Origin: Phytophthora quininea
Taxonomy: Eukaryota; Oomycota; Peronosporomycetes; Peronosporales; Peronosporaceae
Assembly: GCA_011947345.1 (NCBI GenBank)
Contig: JAAVTG010000385.1
Location: 1-45,938 of the forward strand
Reading direction: 5' to 3'
DNA: 45,938 bases
Shown: positions 39,180-45,938 of the stretch, one piece after another
How the letters are laid out: every line of letters begins with the position of its first letter
Position numbering within the stretch: position 1 is the first letter of the stretch
Program-made: the position numbers and the translations under genes
Notes under the pieces: generated by a model
Told to the model about the DNA's origin: nothing
The model's database searches: none
Seen by the model: the letters and a program-made list of their open reading frames with translations, nothing else

Positions 39180-41503
39180 AGAAAGAACATGTTTGGAACT
39201 GGGGTTCTGAACAGAGTCGCTCTTTTGAGAACATCAAATCTGCTCTTCAAAAGGCTCCAGTGTTGAAGTTGCCCGACCACGAGAAACGCTTCATTGTCAC
39301 CACAGATGCCTCTGGTTATTGTGTGGGTGGCGTTCTCTCTCAGGTACACTCTGGTCAAGATCATCCGATCGCGTTCTTTTCAAAGAAGCTGGGACCTCAC
39401 GAAATCAACTGGCCGACGCATGAAAAGGAACTCCTCGCTATCAAGTTAGCGTTGGAGAAATGGCGTCATTATCTCTATGGTCGTGAATTCGACGTATTCA
39501 CTGATAATAGTGCGTGCAAATGGTTCTTGCATCACCCGAAAGTATCGCCTAAGCTGGCTCGCTTTCTGACATTCCTTGCTCAGTTCACTTTCCAGTTGCA
39601 CCATGTGAAAGGTCAACTGAATGTCGTCGCTGAAGCGCTATCTCGACAATCCTCGGATATGTCAATGAACAACGTTTCATTTCATCAGTGCACTTCGCGT
39701 TGCCAAAATCGTGCTTCTCGAAGCCGTCAAAACCGACGCTCGAATCGCACTTACCGCCAACTGGTCCAAGAAGAACCACTCGCTCCACTCCAATTCGTTG
39801 GGGAGGATGTTGATACAAATGTTGCTGCCGAAAGCCGCTTTCGAGTCGACCCAAGGGTTGCTCAAGGTTACCTTCACGTGCCGATGAATACTTCACGTAC
39901 TATCGCCACCGTTGAAGATGCCGCTGCGTCGACTAATGTTACGCAACAACCGCTTCATTCGAGTTCGCTCGGTTGGTCGGATTCAATTCGCAAAGAATTC
40001 AAGGCTGCATATCGCATTTGCCCTGATTATGGTGATCGTTACAAACATCCCAACGAGCCATTTGTTAAGCAAAATGGATTGCTTTTCCGCAAGTCGCAGA
40101 CAATGCTGTCACTATGTGTCCCACACTCAAAGGACAATCGTCTTCGGACTTCTATTATCGCATGCTTCCATGATTCCAACATTGCCGCTCATCCAGGAGC
40201 TCATCGAACATACCTTCGTATCAAACAATGGTATCATTGGCCCACTCTGGACCAAGATGTTCGCGACTACGTACAAAGCTGTGAAACTTGCACTCGCTGG
40301 AAAGACAGCAACGCTCGCAAGAATGGCAAGATGATTCCCATTCCGATCCCAAAGGAATGCTGGTCTGTCGTCTCCATGGATTTTGTTACGGGACTTCCAA
40401 TGTCCAACGGTTTTGATGCAATCATGACTGTTGTTGACAAGTTGTCCAAGCGCCCAAAGTATCATGCTTGCAACCGTACAGATGATGCAGAGAAGACTGC
40501 GCACAATTTCTTCGATTGTGTCGTTCGCCACCACGGTCTACCGTTAACTATCATCAGCGACCGAGACTCAAAGTTCATCTCCAAGTTCTGGTCTTCTTTG
40601 GCTAAGCTCATGGGAATTAGTCTGCACATGACAACCTCCTATCGTGCACAAGCTGACGGACAAACGGAACGTCAGAATTAGATTTTGGAAGATGCTCTTC
40701 GCTGTATGGTGTCCTATCACGGAAGCGATTGGGCTGATCGTTTGGGAACGATCGAGTACGCTCATACTACTCTAGTTAGCGCATCCACCGGTATGTCACC
40801 GTTCGAAGTGGATACTGGCCGCAAGGAACGCAACCCGTTGAACCCGTTGGAAAACCCAAGTATCGTGGGTCAGATACATAAAGGCATTGCTGAGTACGCA
40901 AGACAGTTCCAAGAACATCGCCAAGAGATCATCGAAGCTGCTAAGAAACATTTACTGCAAGCCCAAGAACGTCAAAAGAAATACTACGACAAGAAGAGAA
41001 CATCGATCACGTTCAAGGCAGGCGATCTCGTTATGCTGGATACTCGTCGCATTCCGTCTGGACATGTGACTCAAGACATCAGTGAAAAGCGCGCAAAACT
41101 CGCCGCTCGGAAGGTTGGTCCGTACGAGATTATCAAGATGATCAACCCGAATGTTGCCAAACTGAACCTTCCGCGAAGCATGAAAGCGTTGAATCCTACG
41201 TTTAACGTAGACGTGCTGACTCATTACGTTGAGAATCCATCTCGCTTCAAGACTCGCCCGATTCCCAAAGCCTCACGAATTATCATTGATGACACGACTG
41301 GTGACACAATGCACATCGTTGAGAAACTTCTCCGGAAACGCCAATTCAACCGCAAGCCGGAATGGCTCGTCAAGTGGCATGGATTACCTGACCACGAAGC
41401 CACCTGGGAACTCGAGGAAAACATCAAGAACGTCTCCCATTGGACAGTTCTCGTCGATGACTTCAAGAAGTACCAACGAGAAGTCAAGTCTGGGAGGATG
41501 TAA
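39065..41503 (+). CDS. Gypsy 2 pol: RNase H, integrase and chromodomain (internal TAG)
   Basis: RNase H: FIVTTDASGYCVGGVLSQ, THEKELLAIKLAL and DVFTDNSACKWFL. The integrase zinc-binding part is HPGAHRTYLRIKQWY with CETC, and the core has SMDFVTGLP, ISDRDSKFISKFW and QADGQTERQN. A TAG at 40679-40681 interrupts the frame just after the catalytic Glu; the same frame then continues ILEDALRCMVSYHG to 41503. The tail ends in a chromodomain (HIVEKLLRKRQFNRKPEWLV, KWHGLPDHEATWELEENI), as in chromoviruses that target modified histones. Restoring the codon is all that would be needed here, but other breaks exist upstream. Confidence 0.88.
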
Positions 41504-41999
41504 CGACGCACCAGCGTCACGGCTCTAGTAACCGCGACGCTGGCCTTTGGCCTTTAGCTAATAGGTGTCTGTGCTTTCCGAGAGAGCAATCCGATTGCTC
41601 TCACAGGTTGCAGTCCTTCTTCAACTGCAACGATTATCATTCTTTTACTTCCTTTCACTATGCTATCTCCGCTACGATCTCGAACCTTCTGGTTCGTGCA
41701 CCTGTTGAAGATTCCGCTCCAAGACAATAGCGAATCTCTTATACTTAGCTTCATATTAGAGTAAGAGGACTGGACTAGCTATCGTAGGTGAACCAGGATT
41801 CTCGGACTTCTAACCACCATTTCAATCACACTTTCCATTTTACCTTCAACGGCTCAAGCGTCTCAAGCCTCGCTCCGGTTCTCTGCTAGAGCCATCGCCT
41901 TCGGTCCTCTCCGTCTACACCTCCACGACTCCTCGGGCTCCCGCTGTGGATCTTCGCCCAAGTCGCTACTCTTCCTCTGCAGTGCTGTCCAGCATTACA
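41499..41999 (+). repeat. 3' LTR of Gypsy element 2
   Basis: 501 bp, 499 of 501 positions equal to the 5' LTR by eye, preceded by the purine tract GGGAGGA at 41492-41498. The pol stop codon overlaps its first bases. Confidence 0.95.
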
Positions 42000-42089
42000 G
42001 CAGCCGTCTGTCTGAGTTGCTCATAGGAGTATATACGACCGAGTGAACTCTAAAGCTACAATGAAGCGGCATGCTTATCCCCCACGGCT

Positions 42090-43106
42090 CTAGTCGAACA
42101 GGTCGTCGTTGTCGTCGTTGTCACTGTCGTCATCGTCAGTGACCGTGTTTCCGGAAGCAAAGGGCTTGCAAAGTGCAGGCTCCCGAGCAGGAAGTATTGC
42201 AGTCTCGTCGCACTCGAACGCGCCAGTCGAGCCGAACTTGTTCGCACAGTTGGGTAGCGAGATTTGGTCGCCGCCTTGGACTTCGCGGCGTTTAGCCGTG
42301 ACTTCCTCGGCGGCAATGTAGATCATACTCGATCTCTCAGCGTCGAGGTCGAGCAGCTTCGTCTTGAGCGAAGATGACAGCAACGAGATGCTCGCGGCTC
42401 CCTGCGTCTCAATTTGAGCCTCGGAATGGATGACCACACTCTGCACGTTAACCTCGATGCTCGCTGTGCCAGAGGCCCCCAAGCTGAACTGCCGAACATT
42501 AACAACAGCTTCAGAGTCCGACACGAAGACAGAACTCGAGCTGGAGGCTTCGATCTGAAGCTCAGCCGTCTTGCTGTCCGTAACTAGCACATTTTCTTCA
42601 ATGATAACCTCACCAGAGCGAGAACTCCTAACTTCATTCACAGTACCGGGAGCCAGGAAGATCTCCGTGAGCAAGTAGCCGTTGACGACGGGGTTTGTCG
42701 CGCCCCTGCCGATACGAACGTTCAGCTCTCCACGGTCATTGTTGAGAGCATCGTCGAGATCGAACAAATCGTCGTCGTCGTCGTTATCGTCGGACTCCTT
42801 CACCACTTTGACGGCGTCGACGACGATTCTCGAGTTGCCCGTTACCTTGACATAGCCGACCACGCCGATCGGCAGGTCGTCTACGTAGCTCACGAAGACG
42901 CGGCCCGCCAGGTCGAAGTCGAGAGCGGTAATGGCACCGTAGGCACTACCAGCAGCCAACGCGAACTGTTTGACGAACTTTGCGTGTTTCGAGGTGGACT
43001 TGGCAGCCTTCATGGTTTTCCCAGGCTGGACAGTGTAGTTAGCCGTCGCAGTGGATATCAAGGAGACGGCAGCGAGGAAAAGTGCGAAGAAGCCGGCGGT
43101 CTTCAT
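42090..43106 (-). CDS. GIN-like (DUF2807-like) secreted beta-rich protein, intact but without GPI tail
   Basis: 338 aa. The signal peptide MKTAGFFALFLAAVSLISTATA is followed by a beta-rich body of repeated short strands (FDLAGRVFVSYVDDLPIGVV, GYLLTEIFLAPGTVNEV, EVIIEENVLVTDSKTAELQI, SLGASGTASIEVNVQSVVI). The alternating S-G-x-A pattern resembles the head 'GIN' domain of putative adhesins (DUF2807). An acidic run (SDDNDDDDDLFDLDD) interrupts it. Near the end CANKFGSTGAFECDETA and LPAREPALC form a small Cys module shared with the paralogs. The end is DDDDSDNDDNDDLFD, echoing the internal acidic run, instead of the hydrophobic GPI-type tail of the gene at 44591. It may be secreted free. The role is unknown; a wall or surface protein is inferred. 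Confidence 0.65.
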   Translation of the reverse strand: MKTAGFFALFLAAVSLISTATANYTVQPGKTMKAAKSTSKHAKFVKQFALAAGSAYGAITALDFDLAGRVFVSYVDDLPIGVVGYVKVTGNSRIVVDAVKVVKESDDNDDDDDLFDLDDALNNDRGELNVRIGRGATNPVVNGYLLTEIFLAPGTVNEVRSSRSGEVIIEENVLVTDSKTAELQIEASSSSSVFVSDSEAVVNVRQFSLGASGTASIEVNVQSVVIHSEAQIETQGAASISLLSSSLKTKLLDLDAERSSMIYIAAEEVTAKRREVQGGDQISLPNCANKFGSTGAFECDETAILPAREPALCKPFASGNTVTDDDDSDNDDNDDLFD

Positions 43107-43879
43107 GTTACAAGGGACTTGTTGGCTAAAAGGCGTTTTCGAGAGTGAGAGCTGCGTGTCCTGGTCACAAGAGCGAAGAGCCCCGTGCTGATCGAAGAGC
43201 AGCCACCCTATTGCAGTTTTCCCTGGATGGATGGAGGAACCATTGCGCTCTGGACGTCGAAAGGCCCATCAAATTAAAACCAATACTAGTATGTTACTAC
43301 GTGCGCTTATCACATGAGTAAGGTCTTGGATTCCCATCTTGCGGCGCTGTCTTTCTATCTGTTAGTGTTTATTGTGCTCTACCGCTGCAATAGTGCTTAC
43401 CACACGATGAAGCAAGCTCTCGGGTTCGGAAAGCGGGATTCCCATCGTACAGCGCTGTCCTACGACTAGCTGGCAAAACTACATGTACTGTAGCAACAGT
43501 GTTGCCAGTGTTGGCGTGGTGCGGAGCCATTTCGTCGGAGGACAGCTGTAGGAGAAATAGGTTGAGTTTGCACACTCGGAAGCATTTAGGATTGGAGATT
43601 GTCCCCGCGTAAAGTCTCCTGATTCATCGACAGGACGACAACGAGCGGCGAGCTTGTCCAATCTACCGTAAGTACATACTGGTTATCGGTTCCTGCAAGT
43701 AAAATGATGCGAGCAGCAGCGTGACGAGTACTAGTAGTATTATAGTACGTGTCTTCTTCATCTGCAATTGTATTGGTTATAGTCTCTTTGTCTCTTTGAT
43801 AACCATGGGGGTGGCTCTGCTAGCCGAGTCACCCCACCACTGCTTATCACGCAGACCGCTGCGGATCGCTACCGTCATC
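43107..43879. other. Intergenic region with a local duplication
   Basis: Two similar blocks, GATTCCCATCTTGCGGCGCTGTC (43330-43352) and GATTCCCATCGTACAGCGCTGTCC (43438-43461), each sit in a similar AAGC/GTTCGG-type context, suggesting a small tandem duplication of about 110 bp. GCTCTCACTCTCGAAAACGC near 43136-43155 (minus) is a possible initiator for the gene starting at 43106. No gene was recognised. Confidence 0.4.
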
Positions 43880-44430
43880 GGTTGGAGTCGATCATGAGTC
43901 CTACGCTCATAATTTCCGCATGCATGCCAAAAGCTTCAGGCACCGTCTCCTGCAGGTTGGTTGCCACATCCGCGATGTTGGTCAACCATGTTGCGGAGAT
44001 AACGTGGACTGGGCTGCAGTTTCAAAAACTCGTCTGGAATATCCACCGCCGCTCAGCCCAATGCTGCTTGCTGGCCGCAATCTTTGCAAGGACAAAACAT
44101 GATTCCTTTTTGATCAAGTTCAATGTCGATCGGGAGATTAACAATGTCACAAAGACAGCTGCTTTGGTCTGTTTGTCCAGGTTGTCGCTCGCTGCGCTTC
44201 GGCGAGTATTCGCTGCACGCTGTCAAACTCCAGCGCCTGAGCACGATAACCGAAGAAGTTCCTCCACCAACGCTTTAAATGAGTTACACAGCGCCACCAC
44301 TTCCGGTCCAGCGTTGGAACGACGCAAGGCGAACCTATTTGTCGACGCCGACTGTCCCAGTTAATCGAGAGCAGAGAAGAGTCCCCCAGGAAATGAGACG
44401 ATCTTGAAGCAATGGCAGCCAAGCTCACAG
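43880..44430 (-). pseudogene. Unrecognised decayed coding region
   Basis: Successive minus-strand pieces look protein-like in different frames: RNFFGYRAQALEFDSVQRIL with TTWTNRPKQLSL (44428-44147), DIVNLPIDIELDQKGIMFC with CKDCGQQAALG (to 44053), and ISATWLTNIADVATNLQETV with EAFGMHAEIMSVGLMIDSNR ending at a TGA near 43893. The order is colinear, as expected for one gene broken by frameshifts. I do not recognise the family. A plus-strand frame of 160 codons over the same bases has lower-complexity composition and is taken as its shadow. Confidence 0.35.
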
Positions 44431-44527
44431 CTCCAGACGGGGACGGATACAGAAGTGTACAAGTCGTTCATGTGCTCACGCTGTTTACTCCCCAGTGGCA
44501 CCGTGATGCTCGGCGGCTCGCAGCAAC

Positions 44528-44546
44528 TCTCATTCCTCAATTTGAG
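44528..44546 (+). promoter_or_regulatory. Initiator upstream of the GIN-like gene at 44591
   Basis: TCTCATTCCTCAATTTGAG, 45 bp before the ATG. It is the best match in the window to the oomycete initiator pattern TCATTYYNCAATTT. Confidence 0.7.
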
Positions 44547-44590
44547 CTCTGGCGAACAAGTCCCAACCACCCCACCACCACTACTGCACG

Positions 44591-45712
44591 ATGAAGACCA
44601 CCAGCGCCATCTCCGCACTGTGCGCTGCGGCTACTTTGACCGCTAGCTCCTCGGCAGCCTTCACCGTCTCCTCTGGAACGACGTCGGCCACCACTTCCTC
44701 CACTGCGAACGTCAACTTCGTCAAGCAGTGGACGTTGACCGCAGGCAGTAGCGCCGACACCATTGACACGATCGATCTCGATCTGGTCGGACGAGTCTAC
44801 GTCAGCTACGTGGACAGTCTGCCGAGCGGCGTGCTAGGCTACGTGAACGTGTCGGGCGACTCGCAGACCGTCGTGGACGCCGTCACCGTCAGCAACGACG
44901 ACGCGGATAGCGACGATAACGACGGCGACGACACGAATGACACTGACGGAGAGCTGGAAGTCCGCATCGGTAACAGCACAAACGCTGCCACGACTTTGAG
45001 CGGATACCTGCTCACCGAGATCTTCCTGTCGGCCAGCGGCGCCGTGACTGACGTCAAGAGCCAGCGATCGGCTCAGGTAGTGGTCGAAGACGGCGTGTTG
45101 GTCTCCAGTAGCACCACCGCAGAGCTGCAGGTCGAGGCCACCGGCTCCAGCGCCGTGTACGTGTCAGCCTCGAGCACCGCTGTGAGCGTGCGCCAACTGA
45201 ACCTGGACGCGTCCGGCAGCGCGACTCTGCAGTTCAATGTGGCGAGCGTGTCGGCGAGCGAGGACGCGCAGCTTGAGGCCCAAGGTACCGGCAGCATCTC
45301 CGTTTTGGGCTCGTCATTTGAGGCGAACCAACTGGACCTGGAGGCTCAAAACACTGGCAGGATCTGTCTCGCAGCGCAGCAGGTGACTGCCTCTAACTAC
45401 GAAGGCCAGACCACCAGCCAGATCTCGATGCCCAACGCCGCCAGCAAGTACACCTCCACGGGCTCGTTTTCGTGTGATGAGACCAGCGCCCCCGCTCGCG
45501 AGCCGGCTTGCGTGGCAACCGCCTGCGCCAACTCTTCATCTTCGGGCACCACCGCGACAGTTGCTGGCAGCGGAACGAGCGGCACGGTGACCTCGGCCCC
45601 CGCCACGAACAACGATGACGACGCTAGCGACGACACGAACTCTGCGTCGGTGTCGGCCATGAAGCTCGGCGCTGTTGCCGTGATGGCTCTGGCCATGGCC
45701 GGACTTCTGTAG
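44591..45712 (+). CDS. GIN-like (DUF2807-like) secreted, GPI-anchored adhesin-like protein
   Basis: An intact 373-aa protein. The signal peptide MKTTSAISALCAAATLTASSSA is followed by NVNFVKQWTLTAG and a long run of short beta strands (DLDLVGRVYVSYVDSLPSGV, GYLLTEIFLSASGAVTDV, AELQVEATGSSAVYVS, LNLDASGSATLQFNVASV, LEAQGTGSISVLGSSF). The regular G-S-x-x-V/L spacing suggests a right-handed beta helix or GIN-type fold. An acidic Asp/Asn insert, a small Cys module (STGSFSCDETSAPAREPAC), a Ser/Thr-rich stalk and a hydrophobic C-terminus (MKLGAVAVMALAMAGLL) fit a GPI-anchored surface protein. It is the best reference copy of the family here; other copies lie at 22119/27771 (broken), 30743 (fragment) and 42090. 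The ligand is unknown. Confidence 0.7.
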   Translation: MKTTSAISALCAAATLTASSSAAFTVSSGTTSATTSSTANVNFVKQWTLTAGSSADTIDTIDLDLVGRVYVSYVDSLPSGVLGYVNVSGDSQTVVDAVTVSNDDADSDDNDGDDTNDTDGELEVRIGNSTNAATTLSGYLLTEIFLSASGAVTDVKSQRSAQVVVEDGVLVSSSTTAELQVEATGSSAVYVSASSTAVSVRQLNLDASGSATLQFNVASVSASEDAQLEAQGTGSISVLGSSFEANQLDLEAQNTGRICLAAQQVTASNYEGQTTSQISMPNAASKYTSTGSFSCDETSAPAREPACVATACANSSSSGTTATVAGSGTSGTVTSAPATNNDDDASDDTNSASVSAMKLGAVAVMALAMAGLL

Positions 45713-45938
45713 GCAAGTCTTCCTCTCGTTCTACCTATCAGCTTTAAATTTCGTAGAGGATATCAATCTCTCGTAACCAACGCAATCTATGACGGAGTCA
45801 CACTGCTCCCTTGCTTCACACAGCCTCTGATTGTACTGTGGAAACGCTGCTTGGTCTGTGAGTTTGGCTATGCTCGAACACCGGAGCTGATTACCGTGCC
45901 ATGCCACTTATGCACGACCAGCGAACGGAGACCGCGAC
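45713..45938. other. Right flank, no gene seen
   Basis: The 226 bp after the last gene hold its 3' flank. A pyrimidine-rich stretch follows the stop codon. No further feature can be supported before the window ends. Confidence 0.4.

Larger units (their letters stand above)
35388..41999 (+). mobile_element. Gypsy LTR retrotransposon 2 with chromodomain (6612 bp)
   Basis: Two 501-bp LTRs (35388-35888 and 41499-41999) start TGTAACGACG and end AGCATTACA. They differ at only two places (C35448/T41559 and A35524/T41635). The target duplication GCAGC is exact (35383-35387 and 42000-42004). A primer site TGGTAGCACT lies two bases after the left LTR (35891), and a purine tract GGGAGGA sits directly before the right LTR. 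The internal order is leader ORF, gag, protease, RT, RNase H, integrase, chromodomain. Stops in the leader ORF, gag and integrase, and frameshifts in pol, make the copy non-autonomous as read. Confidence 0.95.

Overview
The window looks like nuclear DNA of a plant-pathogenic oomycete, most likely Phytophthora or a close relative. Evidence: an RxLR-dEER effector gene in two copies, four AA17-type pectin monooxygenase genes with an N-terminal histidine after the signal peptide, two genes resembling the Phytophthora M96 mating-specific family, short GT-AG introns of 62-93 bp, and TCATTC-type initiators just upstream of start codons. It falls into a fairly gene-dense left part (1-22 kb) and a repeat-rich right part (22-43 kb).

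Left part. A NEDD8-activating enzyme regulatory subunit (+) faces two SET/MYND methyltransferase paralogs (-), whose introns can be placed. Next come a secreted Cys-rich protein with a frizzled-like signature (+) and a secreted/membrane C69-type dipeptidase (-). Four AA17 genes follow, all on the minus strand. Between the second and third lie a hAT element pair (13789-15677, flanked as one unit by an exact 8-bp target duplication) and a large gene joined here by a newly placed 62-bp intron (16154-19400: membrane segment, beta-trefoil-like region, two VASt-like domains). The fourth AA17 gene is a pseudogene that carries a nearly identical tract from the third.

Right part. A convergent two-gene cassette, a secreted adhesin-like ('GIN-like', DUF2807-like) gene next to an RxLR effector gene, is present twice in inverted orientation (about 22.1-29.9 kb and 34.5-43.1 kb). 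In the first arm a 5.5-kb Gypsy element splits the GIN-like gene, and a 327-bp solo LTR splits the effector gene. In the second arm a 6.6-kb chromodomain Gypsy element sits between the two genes. Inside the loop are a divergent pair of M96-like genes and a GIN-like C-terminal remnant. Another intact GIN-like gene lies at 44591-45712.

Caveat on broken genes. Many ordinary genes carry one-base frameshifts. Where the lost base can be located it is usually in a homopolymer (expected 6 read as 5, or 4 read as 3), which looks more like consensus error than decay. The effector copies, the fourth AA17 gene, the first GIN-like gene and the second Gypsy element have nonsense codons or shared non-homopolymer shifts, and are more likely truly inactive. 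All assignments are by eye; no database search was run.
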